64,000 nt of DNA from Pseudomonas sp. ML2-2023-3 (lineage in GTDB: Bacteria; Pseudomonadota; Gammaproteobacteria; Pseudomonadales; Pseudomonadaceae), in contig NZ_CP146343.1 in the NCBI RefSeq assembly GCF_037055275.1, forward strand, positions 902,501-966,500, read 5' to 3'. Position 1 is the stretch's first letter. Each line of letters opens with the position of its first letter. The notes beneath the pieces were generated by a model that searched no databases, was not told where the DNA came from, and worked only from the letters and a program-made list of their open reading frames with translations. Made by a program: the position numbers and the translations under genes. Of this stretch, positions 7,790 to 17,614 are shown piece after piece.

Positions 7790-9304
7790 ATGCTCGAACA
7801 GTACGTTAAGAAGATCCTAAACTCGCGTGTTTATGACGTTGCCGTAGAAACCCCGTTGCAGCTGGCCAACCAGCTGACCGAGCGGTTGGGCAACCAGATT
7901 TGGCTCAAGCGTGAAGATTTGCAGCCGGTGTATTCGTTCAAGATTCGTGGCGCTTACAACAAGCTGATGCACTTGAGCGACGCCGAGCGCGCTTGCGGTG
8001 TGGTCACGGCCTCTGCTGGCAACCACGCTCAGGGCCTGGCCCTGGCGGCCAAGGTACTGGGTGTCAAAGCCACTATCGTCATGCCAAAAACCACTCCTGA
8101 GATCAAGGTCGAAGGCGTGCGTTCCCGTGGCGGCATTGTGGTGCTGCACGGCGATTCTTTCCCGGAAGCCCTGGCCTACTCGCTGCAACTGGTTGAGCAA
8201 AAAGGCTACGTCTACGTCCATCCCTACGATGACCCGCACACCATTGCCGGGCAGGGCACCGTGGCGATGGAAATTCTGCGCCAGCACCCGGCGCCGCTGG
8301 ATGCGATTTTCGTCCCGGTGGGCGGTGGCGGGCTGATTGCCGGTATTGCGGCGTACGTGAAATATCTGCGTCCGGATATCAAGATCATTGGTGTCGAGCC
8401 CGATGACTCCAACTGCCTGCAAGCTGCGATGGCGGCAGGCGAGCGCGTAGTGCTGCCAACGGTGGGGATTTTTGCCGACGGTGTTGCTGTGGGCCAGATT
8501 GGCCAGTACACGTTTGACATCTGCAAAGACTATGTGGATGAAGTGATCACCGTCAGCACTGACGAGATCTGTGCGGCAATCAAGGATATCTTCGACGATA
8601 CCCGATCGATCACCGAACCTGCCGGCGCGTTGGGTGTGGCCGGGATCAAGAAGTACGTTGAGCAACGGGGCGTACGTGGCCAGACCCTGGTGGCGATCGA
8701 TTCCGGGGCCAACGTCAACTTCGATCGTTTGCGCCATGTGGCCGAGCGTGCAGAGCTGGGTGAAGGCCGCGAAGCCATCATCGCCGTGACGATTCCAGAA
8801 GAAGCAGGCAGCTTCAAGGCGTTTTGCCAGGCCATCGGCAAGCGTCAGATCACCGAATTCAACTACCGCTACCACACCGGCAGCGAAGCGCACATTTTCG
8901 TGGGTGTGCAGACTCATCCTGAAAACGACCCGCGCAGCGCACTGCTGGCCAGCCTGACAGAGCAAGGCTTTCCGGTGGTCGACCTGACCGAGAACGAACT
9001 GGCCAAGCTGCACATCCGCCATATGGTGGGCGGGCATGCGGCGAAGGTCAGTGATGAGTTGCTGTTCCGTTTCGAGTTTCCGGAGCGTCCGGGTGCGCTG
9101 TTCAACTTCCTGAACAAACTGGGCGGGCGCTGGAATATTTCGATGTTCCACTACCGCAACCACGGTGCGGCCGATGGTCGGGTCATGGCTGGCCTGCAAG
9201 TGCCTGCCGACGAACGCCATCTGGTGCCGGCGGCACTGGCTGAAATCGGTTATCCGTATTGGGATGAGAGCGATAACCCGGCCTATCAGCTGTTTCTTGG
9301 CTGA
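7790..9304 (+). CDS. ilvA: Threonine ammonia-lyase, biosynthetic
   Basis: IlvA deaminates threonine to 2-oxobutanoate, the first step of isoleucine synthesis. The 504 residues fit the long biosynthetic form: an N-terminal PLP domain with the lysine in YSFKIRGAYNK (about residue 50), the ASAGNHAQG substrate loop, the GGGGLIAG phosphate-binding loop near 185, and two C-terminal ACT-like regulatory domains (about 330-504) that bind isoleucine and valine in the family. Start ATG 7790 gives MLEQYVKKILNSRVYDVA, the usual beginning in pseudomonads. Feedback control by isoleucine is inferred from the two regulatory domains. Confidence 0.96.
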   Translation: MLEQYVKKILNSRVYDVAVETPLQLANQLTERLGNQIWLKREDLQPVYSFKIRGAYNKLMHLSDAERACGVVTASAGNHAQGLALAAKVLGVKATIVMPKTTPEIKVEGVRSRGGIVVLHGDSFPEALAYSLQLVEQKGYVYVHPYDDPHTIAGQGTVAMEILRQHPAPLDAIFVPVGGGGLIAGIAAYVKYLRPDIKIIGVEPDDSNCLQAAMAAGERVVLPTVGIFADGVAVGQIGQYTFDICKDYVDEVITVSTDEICAAIKDIFDDTRSITEPAGALGVAGIKKYVEQRGVRGQTLVAIDSGANVNFDRLRHVAERAELGEGREAIIAVTIPEEAGSFKAFCQAIGKRQITEFNYRYHTGSEAHIFVGVQTHPENDPRSALLASLTEQGFPVVDLTENELAKLHIRHMVGGHAAKVSDELLFRFEFPERPGALFNFLNKLGGRWNISMFHYRNHGAADGRVMAGLQVPADERHLVPAALAEIGYPYWDESDNPAYQLFLG

Positions 9305-9343
9305 TAGCCGCTACGCTGATTGAACGGCTCAAGGGATTAACAT

Positions 9344-9772
9344 ATGGAAACGTTCACAGCGTTAAAACTGCTGCATGGCGTGTCGACACTGCTGCTGTTT
9401 GTCAGCGCCATTGCCTTGCTGGTCCTGGTGATTCGTCGTTGGCGTGCAGGGGACAAGAACCTGTCGGGCGGGCTGGTGCAGCGGCCCTGGAGCTTTGTCT
9501 GGGCGTTGATGGGGGTGTGCTTGCTGGCGTTGCCGGTCAGTGGCTGGTTTCTGGTGCACTTGGCCGGTTGGCCCCTGAGCCAATTGTGGTTACTGGCGGG
9601 CAGCTGTTTGTATGTGCTTGGCAGCTTGAGCTGGTTATGGCTGGTGGTGCGCCTCAACCGGCTGCGGTTGGGACGAATGGCCAGGTATCCGGGCTTTACG
9701 CTGGTTTTGGCGATTTTTTGTGCCGTCTGTTTTATCGCCATTGCCGGGCTGATGGGCGCCAAGCCGGTTTAA
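9344..9772 (+). CDS. DUF2269-type small integral membrane protein
   Basis: This 142-residue protein is almost entirely hydrophobic with about four membrane segments (about residues 5-28, 47-70, 77-100 and 117-137). The order, the RWRAGD loop after the first helix and the RPWSFVWALMG segment fit the DUF2269 family of unknown function. The gene follows ilvA after a 39-base gap in the same direction and may be cotranscribed. No catalytic residues are evident. The family call rests on overall pattern and is less sure than the membrane prediction. A palindromic repeat follows the stop. Confidence 0.65.
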   Translation: METFTALKLLHGVSTLLLFVSAIALLVLVIRRWRAGDKNLSGGLVQRPWSFVWALMGVCLLALPVSGWFLVHLAGWPLSQLWLLAGSCLYVLGSLSWLWLVVRLNRLRLGRMARYPGFTLVLAIFCAVCFIAIAGLMGAKPV

Positions 9773-9783
9773 GAACACTTGCT

Positions 9784-9815
9784 TGTGTGGGAGCGAGCAA
9801 GCCCGCTCCCACACA
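9784..9815. repeat. Palindromic repeat, family B (TGTGGGAGCGGGC type), single hairpin
   Basis: The arms TGTGTGGGAGCGAGC (9784-9798) and GCCCGCTCCCACACA (9801-9815) pair with one mismatch around a two-base loop. It sits between two convergent genes and may act as a transcript end or mRNA-stabilising hairpin. Other family B copies are at 13417, 24891, 32779 and 39040. Confidence 0.85.
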
Positions 9816-9824
9816 GGTTGTGTG

Positions 9825-10481
9825 TCAGTCGCGCAGCGAGATGACTTCCCAGCCACGCTTGATGGCCTCGGCTCGCAAGTTTGGATCAGGGTCCACCGCC
9901 ACCGGATGGTCAACCTGCTCCAGCAACGGCAAGTCGTTCATCGAGTCGCTGTAGAAGTAGCTGTCTTCAAGGCTGTAGCCGTTTTCGGCCATCCAGCGGT
10001 TCAGGCGCGTGACCTTGCCTTCACGGAAGCACGGTACGTCGGTGCTGCGTCCGGTGTAGCGGCCATCGACGATTTCGCACTCGGTGGCAATCAGATGTTC
10101 CACGCCAAGTTTCTGGGCAATGGGGGCCGTGACCACGCGGTTGGTGGCGGTGATGATCACCAGCGTGTCGCCTGCTTCACGGTGCTTGGCAAGCAGGGCC
10201 TGGGCCTTGGGCAGCATCAGGCCGTCGATGCAGTCGCGCATGAACTCGCGGTGCCACTGATCCAGTTGCGCCATGTCATGGCGGCCAAAGATTTCCATGC
10301 TGAAATTAAGATAGGCAGCGTTGTCGAGCTTGCCGGCCAGGTAATCCTGGTAGAACTCGTCGTTGCGCGCCTTGTAGGCGTCGCCATCGAGAATGCCCCG
10401 TTGGCACAGGTAGTCGCCCCAGGCGTGATCGCTGTCACCGCCCAGAAGGGTGTTGTCCAAGTCGAATAAAGCCAGACGCAT
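9825..10481 (-). CDS. HAD-superfamily subfamily IB phosphatase (SerB-like)
   Basis: The 218-residue protein starts at ATG 10481 ([20 protein letters not shown]); the longer open frame to 10604 runs into the divergent rppH promoter region. Motif I is FDLDNTLL (nucleophile D8, acid/base D10), motif II is the TAT in [11 protein letters not shown] (about residue 115), and motif III/IV is [17 protein letters not shown] near 185. The family includes phosphoserine phosphatase-like and histidinol-phosphatase-like enzymes, and such neighbours of rppH-ptsP have been annotated both ways. The true substrate is not determinable. It is divergent from rppH with about 140 bases between the starts. Confidence 0.85.
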   Translation of the reverse strand: MRLALFDLDNTLLGGDSDHAWGDYLCQRGILDGDAYKARNDEFYQDYLAGKLDNAAYLNFSMEIFGRHDMAQLDQWHREFMRDCIDGLMLPKAQALLAKHREAGDTLVIITATNRVVTAPIAQKLGVEHLIATECEIVDGRYTGRSTDVPCFREGKVTRLNRWMAENGYSLEDSYFYSDSMNDLPLLEQVDHPVAVDPDPNLRAEAIKRGWEVISLRD

Positions 10482-10624
10482 TGAGGTTACCCGTTGAGTT
10501 GCCTGAGAAAAGGCCACAAGAATACGGTCTTTTAATAAGAGTGCACATAAGGCAGGAAGGCGCGTTGCTGCTTTCACAACCTTTGTGGAACAATGCGGTG
10601 ACATGCGTTTGCGAGGTTGTTGCC

Positions 10625-11104
10625 GTGATCGACCCCGATGGTTTCCGCCCTAATGTCGGGATTATTCTGACAAATGACGCTGGTCAGGTACTTTGGGCTC
10701 GCCGTATCAATCAAGACGCCTGGCAGTTTCCACAGGGAGGCATCAACCCTGATGAGACGCCGGAAGACGCCTTGTACCGTGAGCTGAACGAAGAAGTTGG
10801 CCTTGAACGCGAAGATGTAGAAATACTCGCCTGCACGCGAGGCTGGTTGCGTTATCGTTTGCCGCAACGACTGGTGCGTACCCACAGCCAACCGCTGTGT
10901 ATCGGCCAGAAGCAAAAGTGGTTTTTGCTGCGCCTGGTCTCTAACGAGCAACGGGTGCGGATGGATTTGACCGGTAAACCGGAGTTCGATGGCTGGCGTT
11001 GGGTCAGTTATTGGTACCCGTTGGGCCAGGTGGTGACATTCAAGCGCGAGGTCTACCGTCGCGCTCTCAAAGAGCTTGCCCCGCGCCTTTTAACGCGCGC
11101 CTGA
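10625..11104 (+). CDS. rppH: RNA pyrophosphohydrolase
   Basis: RppH removes pyrophosphate from the 5' triphosphate end of mRNA and so triggers decay by RNase E. The true start is GTG 10625 ([15 protein letters not shown]), with GAGG eight bases upstream; it gives 159 residues, the usual pseudomonad size. An in-frame ATG at 10481 would add 48 residues of non-coding quality. The Nudix box is visible as [17 protein letters not shown] followed by NEEVGL (about residues 38-60). ptsP follows after 21 bases, so the two are probably cotranscribed. Confidence 0.95.
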   Translation: MIDPDGFRPNVGIILTNDAGQVLWARRINQDAWQFPQGGINPDETPEDALYRELNEEVGLEREDVEILACTRGWLRYRLPQRLVRTHSQPLCIGQKQKWFLLRLVSNEQRVRMDLTGKPEFDGWRWVSYWYPLGQVVTFKREVYRRALKELAPRLLTRA

Positions 11105-11125
11105 CACGGAGTTCGACCCCGAGCC

Positions 11126-13405
11126 ATGCTCAATACGCTGCGCAAGATCGTCCAGGAAGTTAACTCCGCCAAGGATCTCAAGGCGGCGTTGGGGATTATT
11201 GTGTTGCGCGTCAAAGAGGCCATGAGCAGCCAGGTCTGCTCGGTCTATTTGCTTGATCCAGAGACCAACCGCTTTGTCCTGATGGCCACCGAGGGCTTGA
11301 ACAAGCGCTCGATCGGCAAAGTCAGCATGGCGCCCAACGAAGGCCTTGTGGGCCTTGTGGGCACCCGTGAAGAGCCTCTGAACCTCGAAAACGCCGCCGA
11401 TCACCCGCGCTATCGCTACTTTGCCGAAACCGGAGAGGAGCGCTATGCCTCTTTCCTGGGTGCGCCGATCATCCACCACCGCCGTGTGGTCGGGGTTCTG
11501 GTCATCCAGCAAAAGGAGCGTCGCCAGTTCGATGAGGGTGAAGAAGCCTTCCTGGTGACCATGAGCGCCCAGTTGGCAGGGGTTATTGCCCATGCCGAAG
11601 CCACGGGGTCGATTCGCGGCCTGGGCCGTCAGGGCAAGGGTATTCAGGAAGCCAAGTTCGTCGGCGTGCCGGGTTCTCCGGGTGCGGCGGTGGGTACTGC
11701 CGTCGTCATGTTGCCTCCGGCGGATCTGGACGTGGTGCCCGACAAGGCCATCACCGATATTCCTGCCGAAATCGCGCTGTTCAAAACAGCCCTCGAAGGC
11801 GTGCGCAACGACATGCGCGCCGTGTCGAAAAAACTCGCCACGCAGTTACGCCCCGAAGAGCAGGCGCTGTTCGACGTGTACCTGATGATGCTCGACGATG
11901 CGTCGCTGGGCAGCGAAGTCAAAAATGTCATCAAGACCGGTCAGTGGGCCCAGGGCGCGCTGCGTCAGGTGGTGACTGATCACGTCAACCGTTTTGAATT
12001 GATGGACGACGACTACCTGCGCGAGCGGGCGTCGGATGTGCGCGACCTCGGTCGTCGCCTGCTGGCCTACTTGCAGCATGATCGCCAGCAGAGCATGGTC
12101 TACCCCGACAACACCATTCTGGTCAGCGAAGAACTGACCGCCACCATGCTCGGCGAAGTGCCTGAGGGCAAGCTGATCGGCCTGGTGTCGGTACTGGGTT
12201 CGGGCAACTCCCACGTGGCCATTCTGGCACGGGCCATGGGCATTCCTACGGTCATGGGCCTGGTCGATCTGCCGTACTCCAAGGTCGACGGCATCCAGAT
12301 GATCGTCGATGGCTATCACGGCGAGGTCTACACCAACCCCAGCGAAGTGTTGCGCAAGCAATACGCCGAGGTTGTCGAAGAAGAACGCCAGTTGTCCCTG
12401 GGGCTGGACGCCCTGCGCGAGCTGCCGTGCATCACCCCGGACGGGCATCGCATGCCGCTGTGGGTCAACACCGGCCTGCTGGCCGATGTGGCGCGTGCGC
12501 AGCAGCGTGGCGCCGAAGGCGTAGGTCTGTACCGCACCGAAGTGCCGTTCATGATCAACCAGCGCTTTCCAAGCGAAAAGGAGCAGCTGGCGATTTATCG
12601 CGAGCAACTCGCCGCCTTCCATCCGCAACCGGTGACGATGCGCAGCCTGGACATTGGCGGCGACAAGTCACTGTCGTACTTCCCGATCAAGGAAGACAAC
12701 CCGTTCCTCGGCTGGCGCGGGATTCGCGTCACCCTCGACCACCCTGAAATCTTTCTGGTTCAGGCCCGGGCCATGCTCAAGGCCAGTGAAGGCCTGAACA
12801 ACCTGCGCATTTTGCTGCCGATGATCTCCGGCACCCATGAGCTCGAAGAAGCCCTGCACCTGTTGCACCGTGCCTGGGGTGAAGTGCGTGACGAAGGGAC
12901 CGACGTGCCGATGCCGCCCATCGGCGTGATGATCGAAATCCCGGCGGCGGTCTATCAGACCAAGGAGCTGGCGCGCCAGGTGGACTTCCTGTCGGTGGGT
13001 TCCAACGACCTGACTCAATACCTGCTGGCCGTGGACCGTAACAACCCACGGGTCGCGGATTTGTACGACTACCTGCACCCGGCCGTACTGCAAGCCCTGC
13101 AATCGGTCGTGCGCGACGCCCACGCTGAAGGCAAGCCGGCGAGTATCTGCGGTGAAATGGCCGGTGATCCGGCGGCTGCGATTCTGCTGATGGCGATGGG
13201 TTTTGACAGCCTGTCGATGAACGCCACCAACCTGCCAAAAGTGAAGTGGATGCTGCGCCAGGTCAGCCTGAGCCGCGCCAAGGAACTGTTGGCTGAAGTG
13301 ATGACCATCGACAACCCGCAGGTTATTCGCAGCACCATCCACCTGGCCCTGAAAAATATGGGTCTGACGCGGATGATGAACCCGGCGGCAATCAAGCCGT
13401 ATTGA
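11126..13405 (+). CDS. ptsP: Phosphoenolpyruvate-protein phosphotransferase PtsP (EI-Ntr)
   Basis: PtsP starts the nitrogen phosphotransferase relay: it autophosphorylates from PEP and passes phosphate to NPr (PtsO) and then PtsN, linking nitrogen and carbon state to regulation. The 759 residues contain an N-terminal GAF domain (about 1-165; SSQVCSVYLLDPETNRFVLMA), the enzyme I N-domain with the phosphohistidine in GSGNSHVAILARAMGIPT (about 355-375), and the PEP-binding barrel with GVGLYRTEVPFM, SLDIGGDKSLSYFP and the catalytic-cysteine segment SICGEMAGDP near 675. GAF domains of this family sense glutamine in some bacteria. It lies directly downstream of rppH. Confidence 0.96.
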   Translation: MLNTLRKIVQEVNSAKDLKAALGIIVLRVKEAMSSQVCSVYLLDPETNRFVLMATEGLNKRSIGKVSMAPNEGLVGLVGTREEPLNLENAADHPRYRYFAETGEERYASFLGAPIIHHRRVVGVLVIQQKERRQFDEGEEAFLVTMSAQLAGVIAHAEATGSIRGLGRQGKGIQEAKFVGVPGSPGAAVGTAVVMLPPADLDVVPDKAITDIPAEIALFKTALEGVRNDMRAVSKKLATQLRPEEQALFDVYLMMLDDASLGSEVKNVIKTGQWAQGALRQVVTDHVNRFELMDDDYLRERASDVRDLGRRLLAYLQHDRQQSMVYPDNTILVSEELTATMLGEVPEGKLIGLVSVLGSGNSHVAILARAMGIPTVMGLVDLPYSKVDGIQMIVDGYHGEVYTNPSEVLRKQYAEVVEEERQLSLGLDALRELPCITPDGHRMPLWVNTGLLADVARAQQRGAEGVGLYRTEVPFMINQRFPSEKEQLAIYREQLAAFHPQPVTMRSLDIGGDKSLSYFPIKEDNPFLGWRGIRVTLDHPEIFLVQARAMLKASEGLNNLRILLPMISGTHELEEALHLLHRAWGEVRDEGTDVPMPPIGVMIEIPAAVYQTKELARQVDFLSVGSNDLTQYLLAVDRNNPRVADLYDYLHPAVLQALQSVVRDAHAEGKPASICGEMAGDPAAAILLMAMGFDSLSMNATNLPKVKWMLRQVSLSRAKELLAEVMTIDNPQVIRSTIHLALKNMGLTRMMNPAAIKPY

Positions 13406-13416
13406 GAAGCGGCGAC

Positions 13417-13505
13417 GTGTGGGAGCGGGCTTGCTCGCGATAGATTCAACTCGGTCAATCAGTCAGACCGTGGTGTCTGTATCGCGAACAAGTCCGCTCC
13501 CACAG
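13417..13505. repeat. Paired palindromic repeat, family B (REPIN-like)
   Basis: Two inverted copies of the GTGGGAGCGGGCTTGCTCGC element face each other: one at about 13417-13441 and its inverted partner ending TCCGCTCCCACAGGG near 13505, with about 40 unrelated bases between. It separates ptsP from the convergent NRDE-protein gene. Confidence 0.85.
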
Positions 13506-13516
13506 GGTTTATGCCC

Positions 13517-14263
13517 TCAGGCTTCTATCCTCACTTCCCCCAGCCGCCCCCCGAGCGGTCCGAAGCTGTGCTCCACCACCAACCTTGAACCGTCAGCATT
13601 GATGATCAGCGCCGTGCTGGCGCGAGTGCCGTAGCTGGGACTGGCAATGAACACACTCGACAGCAGGCTTTCTGTGGCCAGCCCCACACCGGTATCCGGC
13701 AGTTCGCTAAAGGGTGCGGTTTGCGAGTCTTTGAGCAAGGCCAGCAGGGCTTGCGGTTGCGGGTCGTCGAGTACCTCGGCCAGCGCTGCCTTGGCCTTCA
13801 TCAGCTTGGGCCAGGGAGTGTCGAGCCCGGCATTCGACAATCCATAAATACCTTCGCTCAGCGGCTGTGGCGCCAGGTCTTTGGAGTTGAAGTGCCAGAG
13901 TTGATCGCGGGTGCCCAAAAGCAGGTTAAAGCCGGCATATTCGACGGAACGTCGCCCAACTTGCGTGAAGTACTCTGCAATGGACTGGTTGCCGGTCAAG
14001 AAGTCCGCCACCAATTCACCTCGTGAACGCCGCGAAGGTGGCTTGTGGGGTTCGCGGATATTGGTCAGTGCCGCAAAGCGCCCGTCAGCACCAATCCCCA
14101 GCCAGGTTCCGCCCGCCTCAAGGTCGCGGCCAGCATACACCTGGGGCGCATTGGCCCATTGGGCAAAGGGTTTGGCGGGGCGCGCATAAAACTCATCGCG
14201 GTTGGCCGCAACGACCAAAGGCTGTGCATGGCCGGGGCGCCAGGCGAAGACAATCAGACACAT
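13517..14263 (-). CDS. NRDE family protein (TANGO2-like)
   Basis: The 248-residue protein begins MCLIVFAWRPGHAQPLVVAANRDEFYARP, with the NRDE signature at about residues 21-24 that defines this family, related to eukaryotic TANGO2. The N-terminal cysteine at position 2 and the Asn-Arg-Asp-Glu motif suggest an Ntn-hydrolase fold, but activity is unproven; TANGO2 relatives have been linked to heme handling. Further conserved segments are AGGTWLGIGADGRFAALTNI and RSRGELVADFL. It is transcribed leftwards as a single gene, divergent from the TSUP permease. Confidence 0.85.
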   Translation of the reverse strand: MCLIVFAWRPGHAQPLVVAANRDEFYARPAKPFAQWANAPQVYAGRDLEAGGTWLGIGADGRFAALTNIREPHKPPSRRSRGELVADFLTGNQSIAEYFTQVGRRSVEYAGFNLLLGTRDQLWHFNSKDLAPQPLSEGIYGLSNAGLDTPWPKLMKAKAALAEVLDDPQPQALLALLKDSQTAPFSELPDTGVGLATESLLSSVFIASPSYGTRASTALIINADGSRLVVEHSFGPLGGRLGEVRIEA

Positions 14264-14392
14264 GGGCAGTCCTTAATGTTTTTTTAATCACTCTACTTAT
14301 AGATTGCTCAGGCCGGTCGCGCCATACCACTGCAGCGCAGTGGAGCCAAAGCCCTTGCTCCGTTACCATGCGGATCAAATTTGGGGGGCGTC

Positions 14393-15175
14393 ATGGAATT
14401 TCTGCTCTATCTGGTGCTGGGAGGTTTTGCGGGCGTGCTGGCCGGGCTGTTCGGGGTCGGTGGCGGAATAATCATCGTGCCGGTGCTGGTGTTCAGCTTC
14501 ACCTTGCAGGGTTTTGACAGCGAGGTGCTGACCCATCTGGCCGTGGGTACGTCATTGGCCACGATCATTTTTACCTCGATCAACTCGATTCGTGAGCACA
14601 ACCGCAAAGGCGCCGTGCGCTGGCCGCTGTTTGTCTGGATGACACTGGGCATTCTGATAGGCGCGGGTATTGGTGCGATCACGGCAGAAGCGATTGCCGG
14701 TCCTCACTTGCAGAAAATTATTGGCGTGTTCGCCCTGCTGATTGCCGTGCAAATGGCCCTGGGGTTGCAGCCCAAGGCCAGCGGCACGGTGCCGGGCAAG
14801 TTCGGTCTGACCCTGGCGGGCACCGTGATTGGCTGGGCTTCGGCGATTTTCGGCATCGGTGGTGGTTCGCTGACCGTGCCATTCCTGAGCTGGCGCAGTG
14901 TGCCGATGCAGCAAGCCGTAGCCACCTCGGCGGCCTGCGGATTGCCGATTGCGCTGGTGGGTGCATTAAGTTTCATGATCATTGGCTGGCATAACCCCGA
15001 CCTGCCCGCGCATAGTCTCGGTTTTGTCTACTTGCCGGCGCTGCTCGGGATTGCCCTGACCAGCATGTTTTTCGCCCGTTTTGGTGCGCGACTGGCCCAC
15101 AAGCTTTCGCCACGCCTGCTGAAACGGCTGTTTGCCGCACTGTTGTTCTGTGTCGGTTTGAGTTTCCTGATCTAA
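14393..15175 (+). CDS. TSUP-family membrane permease (TauE/SafE)
   Basis: This 260-residue integral membrane protein has about eight membrane segments and the two inverted family repeats: LFGVGGGIIIVPVLVF near residue 22 and AIFGIGGGSLTVPFLSWR near 150. TSUP proteins export or import sulfite, sulfoacetate or other organic sulfur anions; the substrate here is unknown. I start at ATG 14393 (MEFLLYLVLGG). A TTG at 14381 would add four residues. The stop is only 12 bases before lgt, so the two genes probably form an operon, a pairing recalled from P. aeruginosa. Confidence 0.88.
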   Translation: MEFLLYLVLGGFAGVLAGLFGVGGGIIIVPVLVFSFTLQGFDSEVLTHLAVGTSLATIIFTSINSIREHNRKGAVRWPLFVWMTLGILIGAGIGAITAEAIAGPHLQKIIGVFALLIAVQMALGLQPKASGTVPGKFGLTLAGTVIGWASAIFGIGGGSLTVPFLSWRSVPMQQAVATSAACGLPIALVGALSFMIIGWHNPDLPAHSLGFVYLPALLGIALTSMFFARFGARLAHKLSPRLLKRLFAALLFCVGLSFLI

Positions 15176-15187
15176 CAAGGAGTCGCA

Positions 15188-15994
15188 ATGCTGCCTTACC
15201 CGCAGATTGACCCGGTGGCACTGGCCATCGGACCGCTGAAAATCCATTGGTATGGCTTGATGTACCTGATCGGCATTGGCGCTGCCTGGCTGATCCTGTC
15301 GCGACGCCTTAACCGCTTCGACCCGACCTGGACCAAGGAGAAACTCTCCGACCTGGTGTTCTGGGTGGCCATGGGCGTGATTGTCGGGGGGCGTTTGGGC
15401 TATGTGCTGTTTTACGACCTGAGCGCCTACATCGCCAACCCGCTGCTGATTTTTGAAGTGTGGAAAGGCGGCATGGCGTTCCACGGTGGCCTGATCGGCG
15501 TGATGCTGGCTGTCTGGTGGTTCGGCAAGCGCAACGGCAAATCGTTCTTCCAGATCATGGACTTTATCGCCCCTGTGGTGCCGATTGGCCTGGGTGCGGG
15601 GCGTATCGGCAACTTCATCAACGCCGAACTGTGGGGCAAGGCCAGTGATGTGCCGTGGGCGATGATCTTCCCTACCGACCCGCAGCAACTGGCGCGCCAT
15701 CCGTCGCAGCTTTATCAGTTTGCGCTGGAAGGTGTGGCACTGTTCCTGATTCTTTGGCTGTACTCGCGTAAACCTCGGCCAACCATGGCGGTGTCCGGGA
15801 TGTTCGCCCTGTTCTACGGCATCTTCCGCTTTATCGTCGAATTCGTCCGTGTACCGGATGCCCAGCTAGGCTATCTGGCGTTCGGCTGGGTGACGATGGG
15901 GCAAATTCTCTGCATCCCGATGATCGCGGGCGGCCTGTTCCTGATCTGGTGGGCTTACCACCGCGATCCAGCGGCTAACAAAGCTGCGCTTTAA
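15188..15994 (+). CDS. lgt: Prolipoprotein diacylglyceryl transferase
   Basis: Lgt moves a diacylglyceryl group from phosphatidylglycerol to the lipobox cysteine of prolipoproteins in the inner membrane, the first step of lipoprotein maturation. The 268 residues show the family order: [16 protein letters not shown] at residues 14-29, [13 protein letters not shown] with the essential histidine near 103, and the Lgt signature [18 protein letters not shown] around residue 140. [13 protein letters not shown] follows, and the C-terminus [20 protein letters not shown] helix closes the protein. AAGGAG precedes ATG 15188 (AACAAGGAGTCGCAATG). It is followed by thyA after 50 bases. Confidence 0.97.
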   Translation: MLPYPQIDPVALAIGPLKIHWYGLMYLIGIGAAWLILSRRLNRFDPTWTKEKLSDLVFWVAMGVIVGGRLGYVLFYDLSAYIANPLLIFEVWKGGMAFHGGLIGVMLAVWWFGKRNGKSFFQIMDFIAPVVPIGLGAGRIGNFINAELWGKASDVPWAMIFPTDPQQLARHPSQLYQFALEGVALFLILWLYSRKPRPTMAVSGMFALFYGIFRFIVEFVRVPDAQLGYLAFGWVTMGQILCIPMIAGGLFLIWWAYHRDPAANKAAL

Positions 15995-16044
15995 ATTCGA
16001 ATCGCAGGGCGCACAACGCCCTGCATTCAAACGGTAGGAAAACC

Positions 16045-17016
16045 ATGAAGCAATATCTCGACCTCGTTGCCAACGTCATCAAAAACGGCACCCTGCAAGC
16101 CAACCGCACCGGCGTGAAGACCATCAGTCTGCCCGGCGCCATGTTGCGCTATGACCTCAAGGAAGGCTTCCCGGCCATCACCACCCGACGCATGGCGTTC
16201 AAATCTGCCATTGGCGAGATGTGCGGCTTCCTGCGTCCGGTCAACAGCGCCGCCGATTTCCGTGCGCTGGGTTGCAAGGTGTGGGACCAGAACGCCAACG
16301 AAAACGCCCAGTGGCTGGCCAACCCGTTCCGCCAGGGTGAAGACGACCTGGGCGAAATCTACGGCGTGCAATGGCGCAAATGGCCGGCTTACAAGCAAAT
16401 CGAGCGCAGCAACCAGGCGGCTATCGAGTTGTGCCTGAGCCAGGGCTATCGCCAGATTGCCGAAGGTGAAGAAGACGGTCAGGCCTACTTGGTGCTGTAC
16501 AAAGCCATTGATCAGGTGCGCCAGTGTGTCGACACCATCATCAATGACCCGGGCAGCCGCCGTATTCTGTTCCACGGCTGGAACTGTGCCCAGCTCGACG
16601 AAATGGCCCTGCCGCCGTGCCATTTGCTGTATCAGTTCCACCCGAATGTCGAGACCAGGGAAATTTCCCTGACTCTGTACATCCGTTCCAACGACCTGGG
16701 CCTGGGCACACCGTTCAACCTGACCGAAGGTGCTGCACTGCTGAGCCTCATCGGCCGTCTGACCGGGTACACGCCACGTTGGTTCACCTACTTCATCGGC
16801 GATGCCCATGTGTATGAAAACCACCTGGACATGCTCAATGAGCAACTGACCCGTGAACCGTTCCCGATGCCTAAACTGGTGATCTCGGATCGCGTGCCGG
16901 AATTCGCCAAGACGGGCGTGTATCAGCCGGAGTGGCTGGGCCTGATCGAGCCGAGCGACTTCAGCCTCGAAGGCTATCAGCACCACGCGCCAATGACCGC
17001 GCCGATGGCGGTGTAA
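16045..17016 (+). CDS. thyA: Thymidylate synthase
   Basis: ThyA methylates dUMP to dTMP with 5,10-methylenetetrahydrofolate and releases dihydrofolate, which FolA (29550) reduces again. At 323 residues it is longer than the 264-residue E. coli enzyme. The extra length lies mainly between [12 protein letters not shown] and the catalytic region (about residues 120-160; [20 protein letters not shown]). Catalytic cysteine is in [11 protein letters not shown] (about residue 192), and the folate/dUMP contacts are in [12 protein letters not shown] and [11 protein letters not shown]. This insertion is normal for pseudomonads as I recall. The gene ends the TSUP-lgt-thyA group. Confidence 0.96.
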   Translation: MKQYLDLVANVIKNGTLQANRTGVKTISLPGAMLRYDLKEGFPAITTRRMAFKSAIGEMCGFLRPVNSAADFRALGCKVWDQNANENAQWLANPFRQGEDDLGEIYGVQWRKWPAYKQIERSNQAAIELCLSQGYRQIAEGEEDGQAYLVLYKAIDQVRQCVDTIINDPGSRRILFHGWNCAQLDEMALPPCHLLYQFHPNVETREISLTLYIRSNDLGLGTPFNLTEGAALLSLIGRLTGYTPRWFTYFIGDAHVYENHLDMLNEQLTREPFPMPKLVISDRVPEFAKTGVYQPEWLGLIEPSDFSLEGYQHHAPMTAPMAV

Positions 17017-17034
17017 ACCTTCAACGCCAACCCT

Positions 17035-17132
17035 GTAGTCGCTGCCGCAGGCTGCGATCGAGCCCGAAGGGGTCGCGCTTTTTCAAGAGCGAAGGTCCTT
17101 CGGCCCTTGTCGCAGCCTGCGGCAGCGGCTAC
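17035..17132. repeat. Palindromic intergenic repeat, family A
   Basis: Starts GTAGTCGCTGCCGCAGGCTG and ends with the inverted GCAGCCTGCGGCAGCGGCTA; an inner inverted pair (CGAAGG.../...CCTTCG) continues the fold. It fills the gap between convergent thyA and cadR. Confidence 0.85.
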
Positions 17133-17141
17133 AGGGTGGTG

Positions 17142-17591
17142 TCAATGCCCGTGGCTTCTGCCTACATGGCTGGGTTCGCCTTCCGGCGTGCTGACCGATC
17201 CGCTGACTTCCAGCTGCTGCAAAATTCCGCAATGTTCCCCGTTCGGCCCTTCGCCACACCGTTGGCGCAGGTCGAGCAGTTGTGTCTGCAAGGCCAGCAA
17301 GCCGTCGATCCGTGCCTTGACGTGATGAATATGCTCGTCGATCAGTGCGTTCACGCTTTCGCACTGGTCCTGCGGGCTGTCGCGCAGGTTGAGCAGGCTG
17401 CGGATTTCTTCGAGGGTCATGTCCAGGCTGCGGCAATTGCGGATGAACGTCAGCCGCTCCACGTGAGCCTGGGTGTACAAGCGGTAATTGCCTTCACTGC
17501 GCGCGGGCTCCGGCAGCAACCCTTCGCGCTCGTAATAACGGATGGTTTCGACCTGACAATCGGTCAATTTAGCCAGTTCACCAATTTTCAT
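17142..17591 (-). CDS. cadR: MerR-family Cd(II)/Pb(II)-responsive regulator CadR
   Basis: CadR binds the divergent cad promoter and activates it when cadmium or lead is bound. The 149-residue protein starts at ATG 17591 (MKIGELAKLTDCQVETIRYY), with the MerR winged helix at residues 1-70, a dimerisation coiled coil (about 75-120) and metal-binding cysteines: C77 region in SPQDQCESVNALIDEHI and C112/C119 region in RQRCGEGPNGEHCGIL. The C-terminal tail is histidine-rich (HVGRSHGH), as in P. putida CadR. An upstream extension to 17651 would run through the operator and is rejected. Divergent from cadA. Confidence 0.93.
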   Translation of the reverse strand: MKIGELAKLTDCQVETIRYYEREGLLPEPARSEGNYRLYTQAHVERLTFIRNCRSLDMTLEEIRSLLNLRDSPQDQCESVNALIDEHIHHVKARIDGLLALQTQLLDLRQRCGEGPNGEHCGILQQLEVSGSVSTPEGEPSHVGRSHGH

Positions 17592-17614
17592 CGCGTTTAT
17601 CTCCGAAAGGTTGC